Shown here: in pieces, positions 52,772-62,100 of the stretch
How the letters are laid out: every line of letters starts with the position of its first letter
How positions within the stretch are numbered: position 1 is the stretch's first letter
Assembly: GCA_963204915.1 (NCBI GenBank)
Contig: CAUJHS010000117.1
Span: 186,001-250,000, forward strand
Length of the DNA: 64,000 nucleotides
From: Planctomycetota bacterium
Lineage (GTDB): Bacteria > Planctomycetota > Planctomycetia > Pirellulales > Pirellulaceae
Direction: 5' to 3'
The notes under the pieces: model-generated
The model's input: the letters and a program-made list of their open reading frames with translations, nothing else
Databases searched by the model: none
Told to the model about the DNA's origin: nothing
Made by a program: the position numbers and the translations under genes

Positions 52772-54340
52772 ATGCTTCGGCGCAAGTTCGCGTTGTTCGC
52801 CTGTTCGCTGGCTTGTACAAGCGGTATCAACTGCGCCAGTCCGCAGCATGACAGCGCGATCGATCGTGGAGCATTACGCGCTTACGATAACTCTCACGCG
52901 GCGCCCGATCGACCGGACTCGGCTGTTCCCTCCCCCATGCCGCTAGAAGAAGCTGCGGCACGCGCCCCTGCGGCGACGCCACCGTCCGCAGTGCGCCTGG
53001 CGGCCCATCAGCAAGACGAAATGATCACCCCGCCCGAGCCGGTAATGGTCGAGTCTCCTTTTCGCGAGATGGATCTCGCGATGGCTCTGGCGATTGCCGA
53101 CGGCCAAAGCACGCGAATTGGACTGGCGGCGGCCCGTTACCGCGAGGCGTACGCGCGGTTGTCGGCCTCTCGCATCCTATGGCTCCCCTCGCTGCGTGCC
53201 GGCGCCAGCTATAACCACCACGATGGACGTTTGCAAAACATTGAAGGCGACGTGGTGGAAGTCAGTCGCTCGGCCCTGAATGCGGGTTTCGGCGCCAACG
53301 GCGTGGCGGCCGGCTCGCCGGCGGTTCCCGGTTTGATCGCGAGTTTTCATGCCGCAGACGCGGTCTTTCAGCCGCGCATTGCCGAGTACGCCGCTTCGGC
53401 ACGATACGCCGCCACGCGCTCCGAAACGAACGACGCCTTGCTCGATGTGGCCGTGGCGTACCTGAATCTTCTACGAGCCGTGCAACAACTGCGGATTGCG
53501 GAAGAAACTCGCGACCGCGCCCAGCAATTGGTCGAACTGACCGCGTCGTTTGCGCAGTCGGGCGCGGGGACGCAAGCCGACGCGGACCGGGCGCTTACCG
53601 AGTTGACGCTACGACAAAATGACGTGACGCGGGCCGAGGAAGCCTCGATCGTGGCTTCCGCGCGTCTGGCGGAATTGCTGCATCTGGACCCATCCCAGCT
53701 TATTGCTCCCTTGGAACCGACCATCGCGCCGATTGACCTGGCGCCCTGCGATACGCCGCTTCCCGAGTTGCTCGCCACGGGACTTTCCAATCGCCCTGAA
53801 TTGGCGGAAGCCCGATACCTGGTTTGGGAAGCCGTGCAACGCTACCGCCGCGAGAAGTATGCGCCTTTCATTCCAAGCGTGCTTTTAGGAATTAGCCAGA
53901 GTGGGTTCGGCGGCGGCACCGGCTCGGAGTTGAACGACTTCGGCGACCGTTTTGACCTGGACGCGGTCGCGTTTTGGGAAATTCGCAACCTGGGCCTGGG
54001 AGAGCGTGCGCAGCGCGGCATTGCCGCAACTCGGCAACAACAGGCAAGCTGGCAACATGTGCAAACCATGGACCGTGTGGCCCGCGAGGTGATTGAAGCG
54101 CACGCGCAGGTGACGTCGCGCCGCCGCCAGATCGCCGTCGCCGAAGCGGGAATCACCGCCGCCGCCGACTCGTATCGTCGCAACGTCGCCCGCATTCGAG
54201 ACGGCCAAGGATTACCACTGGAGACGCTTCAATCGCTGCAAGCGCTGGACACGGCCAATCGTGAATACCTGCGCACGGTCATCGAGTACAACGAAGCGCA
54301 ATTCCGTCTCCAAAGGGCGTTGGGGTGGCCAATCCAGTAA
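52772..54340 (+). CDS. TolC-family outer-membrane efflux protein
   Basis: 522 residues. The N-terminal FALFACSLACTSGINCAS is an export signal with Cys residues that could be lipidated. A linker rich in Pro/Ala (about 40-95) precedes two TolC repeats: MDLAMALAIADGQSTRIGLAAARYREAYARLSASRILWLPSL, the helix pair LLDVAVAYLNLLRAVQQLRIAEETRDRAQQLVELTASFAQSGAGTQADADRALTEL, and in the second half LLATGLSNRPELAEARYLVWEA to YLRTVIEYNEAQFRLQRALG. It forms the outer-membrane channel and cross-periplasm tunnel for the RND pump upstream. Confidence 0.9.
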   Translation: MLRRKFALFACSLACTSGINCASPQHDSAIDRGALRAYDNSHAAPDRPDSAVPSPMPLEEAAARAPAATPPSAVRLAAHQQDEMITPPEPVMVESPFREMDLAMALAIADGQSTRIGLAAARYREAYARLSASRILWLPSLRAGASYNHHDGRLQNIEGDVVEVSRSALNAGFGANGVAAGSPAVPGLIASFHAADAVFQPRIAEYAASARYAATRSETNDALLDVAVAYLNLLRAVQQLRIAEETRDRAQQLVELTASFAQSGAGTQADADRALTELTLRQNDVTRAEEASIVASARLAELLHLDPSQLIAPLEPTIAPIDLAPCDTPLPELLATGLSNRPELAEARYLVWEAVQRYRREKYAPFIPSVLLGISQSGFGGGTGSELNDFGDRFDLDAVAFWEIRNLGLGERAQRGIAATRQQQASWQHVQTMDRVAREVIEAHAQVTSRRRQIAVAEAGITAAADSYRRNVARIRDGQGLPLETLQSLQALDTANREYLRTVIEYNEAQFRLQRALGWPIQ

Positions 54341-54405
54341 CAACGCGTAGTTTCTCTTTCGCGCATTCTCAACAGGCGCCAAGCGGTGTCGCTACGGCGG
54401 TGCGT

Positions 54406-55401
54406 TTAATTGTGACCGGCGGCGGCGATGAACGAAGGGGCCGCCTTCGTAACTTGGCGGCCCAGTCGCAACAAGAGCCACAACGCGACGCCGCTGACGA
54501 GGCTGCGACCGCTGAATGACTCCAAGTCCTTCAGCACTCCAAAGGCAAGGAAGAACGCGAGCCACCCAATTACCAGGGCCAGCCGGTGGCGATCGTCCCA
54601 GGCTCCACCGTTGGAAAGCCAAAGCAGCAAACCAATCTCGATGCCGGCGATGGCAAGCAAACTGAAGAACATGACCGTTGCCGCAGGACGTATCTCCCAT
54701 TCAGGAACCATATACGTGCCGACCATGACCAGGATCATACTGATGGCGCCAATTATTCCAAACACCCGGGGTCTGGCGACTTGACCCGGTCGGGCCGCCA
54801 AGGGCTCGGCGGGCATGAACGCGGCTGCCGCCACAAGCGCCATGACGAAGCTTGCCAGCGCTAGCGCATGAGGCAGCGGCGGAAAGAAGGGAACGAAGAA
54901 TCCCATCACCAGCGCCCAACCCGGCACGATGCAGCAACACAAGAACAGCACCGGAGAGCTGACCCAAGACTCATGGCGTCGTGCGGGGAAGAGCGCTTCG
55001 GCCGTCAAGATCGGGCCGACGATTCCGATCATCGCTTGAAAATGGACGATGCCGACCGCCAGCACCCAGCTAAAGCCGTGCGAGCGGCCATAGCCAGCCA
55101 GCGGCCCAAGACCTCCCCAATCGGGATTGAAGAGAACGCGCGTGACGATCCCCTCAAACAACAGACCAAACGCCAACCCCAGCAGCACCAGGCTGGCGAA
55201 CCCCTTGCGGCGGCGCACCACGAACTCTCTCGCCACAATGGCCCCGCAGCCATAGGGAAAGAGCGTAATCGCCAAGCGCAAGGGATTAAGAAATTCCAGC
55301 GGCGAAAGAAACGCCGACACCAGTTCTGCATAAACCGGCGAGAGTAAGAACAACACCAACGCCGGCCGACGCATGATGGAGATAATTCCCGCGCCGCTCA
55401 T
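54406..55401 (-). CDS. Multi-pass membrane protein of unknown function
   Basis: 331 residues with about nine or ten hydrophobic helices and short loops (for example VLFLLSPVYAELVSAFLSPLEF, LAITLFPYGCGAIVAREFVV, FASLVLLGLAFGLLFEGIVTRVLF, GIIGAISMILVMVGTYMVP). No transporter signature, catalytic pattern or domain is recognised. The conserved-looking polar segments are AELVSAFLSPLEFLNP and GRSHGFSW. It lies 125 bases downstream of the DUF1501 gene on the same strand and may be in the same transcript. Confidence 0.75.
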   Translation of the reverse strand: MSGAGIISIMRRPALVLFLLSPVYAELVSAFLSPLEFLNPLRLAITLFPYGCGAIVAREFVVRRRKGFASLVLLGLAFGLLFEGIVTRVLFNPDWGGLGPLAGYGRSHGFSWVLAVGIVHFQAMIGIVGPILTAEALFPARRHESWVSSPVLFLCCCIVPGWALVMGFFVPFFPPLPHALALASFVMALVAAAAFMPAEPLAARPGQVARPRVFGIIGAISMILVMVGTYMVPEWEIRPAATVMFFSLLAIAGIEIGLLLWLSNGGAWDDRHRLALVIGWLAFFLAFGVLKDLESFSGRSLVSGVALWLLLRLGRQVTKAAPSFIAAAGHN

Positions 55402-55526
55402 GGAATGATCCTCCTGAGCCGTGAAACCTTCCGCGAAGTCAAGAGTATCGCGGTTTCACGATGCGTTGCCCAGCGATGGAGCGGGATGTTTTGCTCAAAA
55501 CTTTGTCAGGTTGCAGCGCGAGCTGA

Positions 55527-56990
55527 TTACGCCAAAATGCCTTGCACCACGCTTCCATGCACGTCGGTTAGGCGGTACAGGCGGCCCTGGTAGCGGAAGG
55601 TCAGCCGGGTGTGATCGATGCCGCACAGGTGCAGCATCGTGGCCTGCATGTCGTGAACGTGGACCGGGTTTTCAACAATGTTCCAGCCGAAGTCGTCGGT
55701 TGTTCCGTACACCGTGCCCGCCTTCACGCCGCCGCCGGCCATCCACCAACTATACGCTTTGCCAAAATGGTCGCGCCCTTTGGGGCTGGCCGGGTCGCCT
55801 TGGCCGAACGGGGTGCGGCCGAATTCGCCACCCCACACAATCAGCGTATCGTCCAACATGCCGCGGTCCTTCAGGTCGCGCACGAGGGCGGCCGAGGGGC
55901 CTTCGGTATCAATGCACTGCTGTTCCAACTGCGTGAAAAGATTACCGTGCTGGTCCCAACCGGAATGCATCAACTGCACGAAGCGCACGCCCCGCTCCAG
56001 CAATCGCCGCGTAATCAAGCAATTGTTGGCGTACGTTCCCTTGCTTAGCGCGTCGGGCCCGTAACGGTCGAGCGTGGCCTGGGACTCGCCGGAGAAGTCC
56101 ACCAGTTCCGGCACGCTCGATTGCATGCGAAACGCCATTTCGTACTGAGAAATGCGCGTATCCGTTTCTGGGTCGCCATAGTCGGCCAGGTGATCGGCGT
56201 TCATGGCGGCGATGTCGTCCAACAGCGCGCGACGTGCGGCCGCGCTCACCCCCGGCGGGTTCGCCAAATACGGCACCAGGTCGCCGGAGTTACGAAACCT
56301 TACGCCCTGAAAACGACTGGGCAGAAAGCCGCTGCCCCAGTAGTAATCGAAAAAGAGTTGCCCGCAGGTCTTGCCCTTATCGCTGGAGGTCATGACCACG
56401 AACGTCGGCAGGTTGTCGGTTTCGCTGCCCAGACCGTACGACAGCCACGCGCCCATGCTCGGCCGGCCGGGAACTTGCGCGCCGGTCATGAACAGCGTCA
56501 CGCCGGGGGCGTGATTCACCGCTTCGGTGTACATGCTGCGCACGAGGCAAAGATCGTCGGCCAGGGCGCCGACGTTGGGCAGCATCTCGCTCATGGTTGT
56601 GCCGCACTGGCCATACGACTTATGCGGCTTGATGGCCGGCACACAGGGCCACTTGCCATAACCCGAGGACATGGTCGAGAGCCGCGTCATGCCGCGCACG
56701 GAATCGGGAATGTCTTTGCCGGCCATCTCGCGCATCAGCGGCTTGTCATCAAACAAGTCAATGTGCGAGGGACCGCCCCCCTGCCACAACACCACCACGC
56801 GTTTCGCTTTAGGCGCGTGATGCGGAAGCCCCGGCAATCCTGCGGCGCCGCGAGTCGCCGACGCGCCTTGCGCCTGGTCGCCTTGCAGGAGCGCCGCCAG
56901 CGCCGCCACGCCAATGCCGCTGGCCGCGGAGCCGAACAACTGCCGACGCGTGACGCGGGCAATGTTTTCGCGGTGCAAGTCGGTCATCAT
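55527..56990 (-). CDS. DUF1501 family Tat-exported protein
   Basis: 487 residues. The Tat signal TRRQLFGSAASGIGVAALAALL is followed by the DUF1501 (sulfatase/alkaline-phosphatase-like fold) pattern: APKAKRVVVLWQGGGPSHIDLFDDKP, GVTLFMTGAQVPGRPSMGAWLSYGLGS, FVQLMHSGWDQHGNLF, LIVWGGEFGRTPFGQGD, GRDHFGKAYSWWMAGGGVKAG and the C-terminal TMLHLCGIDHTRLTFRYQGRLYRLTDV. These pairs with PSD1 proteins are the hallmark secreted catabolic units of planctomycetes; the substrate is unknown. It follows the PSD1 gene by 43 bases. Confidence 0.95.
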   Translation of the reverse strand: MMTDLHRENIARVTRRQLFGSAASGIGVAALAALLQGDQAQGASATRGAAGLPGLPHHAPKAKRVVVLWQGGGPSHIDLFDDKPLMREMAGKDIPDSVRGMTRLSTMSSGYGKWPCVPAIKPHKSYGQCGTTMSEMLPNVGALADDLCLVRSMYTEAVNHAPGVTLFMTGAQVPGRPSMGAWLSYGLGSETDNLPTFVVMTSSDKGKTCGQLFFDYYWGSGFLPSRFQGVRFRNSGDLVPYLANPPGVSAAARRALLDDIAAMNADHLADYGDPETDTRISQYEMAFRMQSSVPELVDFSGESQATLDRYGPDALSKGTYANNCLITRRLLERGVRFVQLMHSGWDQHGNLFTQLEQQCIDTEGPSAALVRDLKDRGMLDDTLIVWGGEFGRTPFGQGDPASPKGRDHFGKAYSWWMAGGGVKAGTVYGTTDDFGWNIVENPVHVHDMQATMLHLCGIDHTRLTFRYQGRLYRLTDVHGSVVQGILA

Positions 56991-57033
56991 GGTAAGTTCC
57001 TATAGGGAAAATGCGTGCTTGCCGACGTGCGGC

Positions 57034-59598
57034 TTATTCACGAGTTAACGCTTCGTCCACGTTCATAACGCCCAAACACACGGCGGTTAGCGCCGCATGT
57101 TCGGCGGCGTTTAGCGACTCGTCGCGCGGCGTGGCCCCGACGGTGAGCAGCGCCAACGCGGCTTCCGGATCAGCCTGGTAAATCGCCGCTTGCTTCTCGT
57201 ACGCGCGGCGCAAGTGCGCCATGTCGCGATCGGTCGGCGCCCGGCAAAGCACACGGCGAAACGCTGAGGCCAGTCGGTCATCAAGCGTGTCGCTTTCCTG
57301 TGAGCATTGCCGCGCCAGCACACGCGCTGCTTCGACCCAGGTCGGATCGTTCAGCGTGGTCAAGGCGTGCAGCGGCGTGCTGGTGGTCGCCAGACGTACG
57401 CGGCAGGTTTGACGGTTGGACGCGTCGAACATATTCGCCGGGCCAACCGTGCGACGCCAGAACGTGTACAGGCTGCGACGGTAGAGATCGCGGCCCAACG
57501 AGGTCGGATACGTGAAGTCTCGCTCTTTGGTAATGGCCAGCGGCTCCCAAACATCCTCGGGCTGATAAGGATAGACCGGCGCTCCGCCGATGCGCCGATC
57601 GAGCAAGCCCGACGAAGCCAACGCCCAGTCGCGCAAGATCATCGCCGGCATGCGGAAGCGGCTGGCCCGCGCAAACAAGCGGTTCTCTATGTCGCGCTGC
57701 CGGTGCTGCTCCGTGACGCGGCTCGATTGCCGGTATGTGGAACTGGTTACAATCAAGCGATGCATCGTCTTCATGCTCCACCCGCACTCGCGAAATTCGA
57801 CGGCGAGCCAGTCAAGCAGATCTTTATGCAGCGGAAACTCGCTCTGAACGCCAAAGTCCTCGGCGGTTTTCACGATGCCCACGCCAAAGAAGTATTGCCA
57901 CATGCGGTTCGCTTGCACACGCGCCGTGAGCGGATGCTCGGGCGCGACCAGCCACTGCGCCAACCCCAACCGGTTGGCCGGCGCGCCTTCCGGCAGCGGC
58001 GGCAGAAAAGCGGGCGTCGCAAAGGAAACCTTCTCCGTAGGCTTGAGGTACTCGCCGCGCTCCAGGATGCTCGTTGGGCGCGGCTGCTCGTCGCTCATCA
58101 CCATGACGCGCGGAATTTGATCGCCCCGGTATTCCGCCAATTGATTCCGCAGGCCATCGGGCCGGCCGATTGCGGGCAAATTGCCGGTCAGCCCCGGTCG
58201 GACTTTCTCGTCGAAGTGCTTGCGAAGATCGGTCGCCAGCGACGTTTTCTCCGCATCGGTTCGCTCGCCTTCCGGCTTGCGCAACAGCGCGATTAAGGCT
58301 TCCGGCAAGCCGCTTCCTTCAGGAACCGCGCCGCCCGCGGTCAAACCGAGGCGCCAACCTTCAAAGGCGGCATTCGCCGCGGCGTTGGCCTCGCTTTGCG
58401 CCGTGGCGATTTGCGCTTCAAGCTGCGCGATTCGGGCCTTGTTTGCTTCGGTCGGCAATTCGATAAACGGCGCAGCCACGCGAATGCGCGCCGACTGCCG
58501 CTGAGGAACGCCGCTTTCAGGCACGCGGTTGAACGCGTCCATCAGGCTGTAGTAGTCGCGCTGCGTGAGCGGGTCGTACTTGTGGTCGTGACATTGCGCA
58601 CACGCCATCGTCAAGCCAAGCCAGGTGGTGGCTGTCGTGTCGATGCGGTCGAACAGAATCACGAACCGTTGCTCCTCGGCGATCGCGCCCCCTTCGCCAT
58701 TCAGCAAATGATTTCGATTGAACCCGCTGGCGATCTTCTGCTCGGTCGTGGCGTTCGGCAGCAAGTCGCCCGCCAGTTGCCAAACGGTGAACTGGTCGAA
58801 CGGCAGATCATCGTTCAGGGCCTGCACGACCCAATCGCGCCAGATCCATTGCCAGGTATCGCCATCCTGCTGAAAACCGTTGCTATCGGCGTAGCGCGCC
58901 GCATCGAGCCAGGGCAGCGCCATTCGCTCGCCATAGTGGCGACTGCTCATCAGTCGGTCGACAAGCTTCTCATACGCGCGCGGGTCGTCATCGGCCACGA
59001 ACGCATCGACTTCAGTCGGCGTAGGCGGCAGTCCGGTCAGGTCGATCGACAACCGTTTGATGAGCGTGGCGCGGTCGGCTTCCGGATTCGGCGCCATGCC
59101 CTCGGCTTCGAGTTTGGCCAACACGAACCGGTCGATGGGATTGCGCACCCAAGACTCATTCTGCACGGGCGGCGGCGCCGGACGCTGGGGCGCCACAAAC
59201 GCCCAGTGGTCTTCGTAAGAAGCTCCCTCGGCAATCCAGCGCTCCAGCAGCTTCTTTTGCTCCGCCGTCAGGCGTCGGTTCGAATCCGGCGGCGGCATGA
59301 GCATTTCGGGATCGGTGGCGTGGATCCGTTCAATCAAGGAACTTCCGGCCGTGTCGGCGGGGACAATCGCCCCAAAATCCAGGGCCGCCTGTCGGACATC
59401 CAGCCGCAGATCCGCCTGCCGCTTGTTGGCGTCCTGGCCATGACAATAAAAGCAATTGTCGGAAAGAATCGGCCGAATGTCGCGATTGAACGATAATGGC
59501 GTCTCGGCCCGCAATGCCGGAGCAATCGCACAAGCAAGCAAACCGACAGCAACGCGCCACGAAAGGGCAAACGTCAAAGGGCGAAGCAAACAGCGCAT
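57034..59598 (-). CDS. PSD1 / planctomycete cytochrome c protein (DUF1549-DUF1553)
   Basis: 854 residues from the ATG giving MRCLLRPLTFALSWRVAVGLLACAIAPALRAE (signal peptide). An N-terminal cytochrome-c-like domain has CFYCH (Cys49, Cys52, His53) and axial-ligand region MLMPPPDS. The DUF1549 domain follows (IDRFVLAKLEAEGMAPNPEADRATLIKRLSIDLTGLPPTPTEV), with the second conserved CAQCHDHKYDP, then DUF1553 in the C-terminal half (ANRMWQYFFGVGIVKTAEDFG, RRSLYTFWRR, HALTTLNDPTWVEAARVLA). It probably oxidises or binds a complex substrate with its DUF1501 partner, which is encoded immediately downstream. Confidence 0.95.
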   Translation of the reverse strand: MRCLLRPLTFALSWRVAVGLLACAIAPALRAETPLSFNRDIRPILSDNCFYCHGQDANKRQADLRLDVRQAALDFGAIVPADTAGSSLIERIHATDPEMLMPPPDSNRRLTAEQKKLLERWIAEGASYEDHWAFVAPQRPAPPPVQNESWVRNPIDRFVLAKLEAEGMAPNPEADRATLIKRLSIDLTGLPPTPTEVDAFVADDDPRAYEKLVDRLMSSRHYGERMALPWLDAARYADSNGFQQDGDTWQWIWRDWVVQALNDDLPFDQFTVWQLAGDLLPNATTEQKIASGFNRNHLLNGEGGAIAEEQRFVILFDRIDTTATTWLGLTMACAQCHDHKYDPLTQRDYYSLMDAFNRVPESGVPQRQSARIRVAAPFIELPTEANKARIAQLEAQIATAQSEANAAANAAFEGWRLGLTAGGAVPEGSGLPEALIALLRKPEGERTDAEKTSLATDLRKHFDEKVRPGLTGNLPAIGRPDGLRNQLAEYRGDQIPRVMVMSDEQPRPTSILERGEYLKPTEKVSFATPAFLPPLPEGAPANRLGLAQWLVAPEHPLTARVQANRMWQYFFGVGIVKTAEDFGVQSEFPLHKDLLDWLAVEFRECGWSMKTMHRLIVTSSTYRQSSRVTEQHRQRDIENRLFARASRFRMPAMILRDWALASSGLLDRRIGGAPVYPYQPEDVWEPLAITKERDFTYPTSLGRDLYRRSLYTFWRRTVGPANMFDASNRQTCRVRLATTSTPLHALTTLNDPTWVEAARVLARQCSQESDTLDDRLASAFRRVLCRAPTDRDMAHLRRAYEKQAAIYQADPEAALALLTVGATPRDESLNAAEHAALTAVCLGVMNVDEALTRE

Positions 59599-59924
59599 GG
59601 GTCGGCCCTTACAAACAAAGGCGAGGCGGGACAAAGGCCGGGGATGTGGGTCGCGTCCTTCTTGGCGAGCGATAACGCAGCTTGCCGTGATTTCCCCTCA
59701 CGCAACACCACGCCGCTCCGCCAATAAGAACCTTAGGTGGAAAGGACTGGCGGCAGTCCCAACAGGCAGACCTTCAGTTTAGCCGGAATTGCCCGTCAAA
59801 GGCAACTCAAACGCGGGTCAGAACGGAGGTATTTGAAACCGCCGCGTCGCGGCGGCGTGCGGTTTTTGCTGGGGACGGTAACCTCGCGCTGGGCGGATGG
59901 ACTTGGGAGAGGTGCGCGCAGGCG
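59599..59924. other. Intergenic stretch without a recognisable gene
   Basis: Holds the upstream region of the PSD1/DUF1501 operon and the 3' end of the AI-2E family gene. Short frames on both strands lack signals. No clear hairpin or promoter seen. Confidence 0.4.
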
Positions 59925-61034
59925 TTATCCCTCGCCGGTTGGCTCCTCGCCCAACAGGTCTTCCACGTAGATGGTGCGCACCAGCACCAGCAAGGCGGCC
60001 GATAACGGCGTGGCCATCGCCAAACCCAGGGTGCCTGTCAACACGCCCAGGATGAGTTGCGAAGTAATGGTCAGCGCCGGCGGCAGCGAGATCGCTTGTT
60101 GCTGAATCATGGGCGTAATCACGTAGCTTTCCACCGTTTGAATGGCCAGATAAAGCGCAATGACCCAGACCGCGGTCATGGGGCTTTGCAATAGTCCGGC
60201 AAGCACCGCCGGAACCGCAGCGAGAATCGGTCCAAAGTTCGGAATGAACGTAAGCAAGGCCGCCAGCACTGCCAGGGCCAGCGCCATTTCGATCCCCAGT
60301 GCGAAGAGGCCAAGCCAGGAAAGAACTCCGATGATGACCATGGAAACCAACATGCCCAGCAGCCAGCCTTGCAGGGCCGAGCCGACTTGGTCGAGGATGT
60401 CTCGCGCGCGGTTCCGACGCCGACGTGGAACCAGGATGAGTAGTCCGCGACGATACAACTCGGGCTGTGAAGCCACAAACAAACCGACAAAGAAGATCAC
60501 GACCGCGCCTCCTACGGCGCCAAACGTCCCCGACACGAACCCGCTGATTTGAGCGAACACATCGCGTCGTCCTGGCAACAGGTTTTCCGTGCTTGGAGCG
60601 CGCTTCAAGGCCCAGCGTCCCCACGGGTATTGCGCCACGCGTTCCTGCAACCGCTCGACCGATTGGGGCAAGGTTTGCTGAAGCTGGTCAACTTGCTCGG
60701 TCAAGGGAGCGGCCATAAGCCAACCCGCGCCGAAGACGCCGACCGCCAGACCAAGCACGACGAGCGCGAGCGACGTCTTCTCACCGAACAACGTATGGCG
60801 ACTCAGCCAACGGCTCACGCTTCGCAAAAATACGGCGAACAATAATCCGGCGAAGATCAGCAACAGCACATCGACGGCAAACCAAACACCGAGGACGCCG
60901 ACGGCGATTAACGCTCCTACGCTCCAAATCACTGCGGCCGACTTGCCCAAGTCGATCCATCGCCCGGAGCCAGTGCAGCGCGCCGAATCATCCGTCGTTA
61001 CGTCATTGAGGAAGTTGTCTTGAGGGAGGTCCAT
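59925..61034 (-). CDS. AI-2E family transporter (UPF0118)
   Basis: 369 residues from the ATG giving MDLPQDNFLNDV; a TTG six codons upstream is possible. Seven or eight membrane helices in the family order: VIWSVGALIAVGVLGVWFAV, VLLLIFAGLLFAVFLRSVS, TSLALVVLGLAVGVFGAGWLMAAPLTEQVDQLQQTLPQSVERL, then GAVGGAVVIFFVGLFVASQPELYRRG, and the conserved core FIPNFGPILAAVPAVLAGLL and ESYVITPMIQQQAISLPPALTITSQLILG. Family members export autoinducer-2 or act as sodium/proton antiporters; which applies here is open. Confidence 0.9.
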   Translation of the reverse strand: MDLPQDNFLNDVTTDDSARCTGSGRWIDLGKSAAVIWSVGALIAVGVLGVWFAVDVLLLIFAGLLFAVFLRSVSRWLSRHTLFGEKTSLALVVLGLAVGVFGAGWLMAAPLTEQVDQLQQTLPQSVERLQERVAQYPWGRWALKRAPSTENLLPGRRDVFAQISGFVSGTFGAVGGAVVIFFVGLFVASQPELYRRGLLILVPRRRRNRARDILDQVGSALQGWLLGMLVSMVIIGVLSWLGLFALGIEMALALAVLAALLTFIPNFGPILAAVPAVLAGLLQSPMTAVWVIALYLAIQTVESYVITPMIQQQAISLPPALTITSQLILGVLTGTLGLAMATPLSAALLVLVRTIYVEDLLGEEPTGEG

Positions 61035-61352
61035 GCAGCGGGGCTTTGCCAAAGGTGATTCACGGGAACGCGTGCCTCCCTACATGCAAACGGCGTGCGA
61101 GAAAGATCAGAATTCTCAAAATGTCGCACGAAACGCGCGCCGCTTTCGTTAACCTTGGCAACTGGATCTGATTTGAAGATGAGCCGCACGAACACGACGG
61201 CTGCTCCAAGTTCGACTTGATCAAGGCGGTAGAAACCGCGCCACGGCGTGTTTTTTGCACAGCTCGCGGGGCGCCGATGTCCGGCGAATCGCCGCTTTGT
61301 GATCGCGTTTTAGGCGGCAACCACGATCGCGATCTGGCCCACGATCTAGTTC

Positions 61353-61376
61353 GACGCGGAGCAAAAACTCCGCGTC
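61353..61376. terminator. Hairpin between the HPF-like and AI-2E family genes
   Basis: A 9-bp perfect stem (GACGCGGAG with CTCCGCGTC) and 6-base loop, 64 bases past the HPF-like stop on the minus strand. CGTCAATTTGACG overlaps one arm and could form a competing hairpin. No T-rich tail on either strand, so termination is uncertain. The remainder of 61035-61439 shows no gene. Confidence 0.45.
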
Positions 61377-61439
61377 AATTTGACGCCGCCTTGCTTTTTC
61401 CGCTTGGCCGGGAAGCGACGATCCTTCGCCGCTCGGCGA

Positions 61440-61784
61440 TCACTCGCCGCTAAAGGAGGTACGGCCCTTGGGGTCGTCGAGGCGGCCTAGCGTGCGTTCG
61501 AGCGTTTTTTCGAGTTTGTCGGCGGCGCCTTCAATCGCCTGGTCGACCGTGGGGCTTTGATGGCTCACGGCAATCGGTTGCAGCCCTGCCAGGCGGGCTT
61601 CCATGGCGCAGCGTTTGTCGTCGCCGCCGGACTTGGCGCTGCTGCTTTCATCGGTGAGATGCACTTCGACGCGCGTGACCCGATTTCCAAACCGGCTGAG
61701 CGTCTCCTCGACCACCGACTCGACATGCCGAATGAGACCTTCGTTGCTTTCGATATGGTTGTCGGTGTTGACTTGAATTTTCAT
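61440..61784 (-). CDS. HPF/RaiA-like ribosome-associated protein, short form
   Basis: 114 residues: MKIQVNTDNHIESNEGLIRHVESVVEETLSRFGNRVTRVEVHLTDESSSAKSGGDDKRCAMEARLAGLQPIAVSHQ is the beta-alpha-beta-beta-beta-alpha order of HPF/YfiA, with a final long helix (VDQAIEGAADKLEKTLERTLGRL). The short length lacks the C-terminal dimerisation domain of long HPF. Such proteins sit in the decoding centre of idle ribosomes. The acidic SSSAKSGGDDK loop is longer than usual. It is upstream of the AI-2E family gene. Confidence 0.85.
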   Translation of the reverse strand: MKIQVNTDNHIESNEGLIRHVESVVEETLSRFGNRVTRVEVHLTDESSSAKSGGDDKRCAMEARLAGLQPIAVSHQSPTVDQAIEGAADKLEKTLERTLGRLDDPKGRTSFSGE

Positions 61785-62100
61785 GGTGGTTGTTCCTTAA
61801 TTGGCCCGCGGGCGGCGGACCCAGGATTTGTGCGTCACACGGGGAGATTGCCTGGCAATGCCCCCTGGTCGCCCTCGCAGCCCGCCGATCGCCCGCCTCG
61901 GATCGGATAATGCCTCGCAATGAAGAGGTCGCGTTACACGATTCAAAACGCGGACCACTCTTCCAAAATATAGCAGACTTATCTCCTCGACCGAGAGGGG
62001 CTTGGCCGCGGACAAAGAAATGGCACGCGATTTGTTTCTTTGTAAAAAGCTGCGTGAACCAAGAGTCCCCATGTCGCCCAGAACTCGCACGAGAGATCAA
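61785..62100. other. Divergent intergenic region
   Basis: Lies between the HPF-like gene and the small membrane protein. Antisense frames over it have no features. No palindrome or clear promoter was noticed. Confidence 0.35.

Noticed and set aside
58396-59496. 366-residue plus-strand frame opposite the PSD1 gene
   Set aside because: Antisense shadow with no signal or domain; the PSD1 gene is certain.
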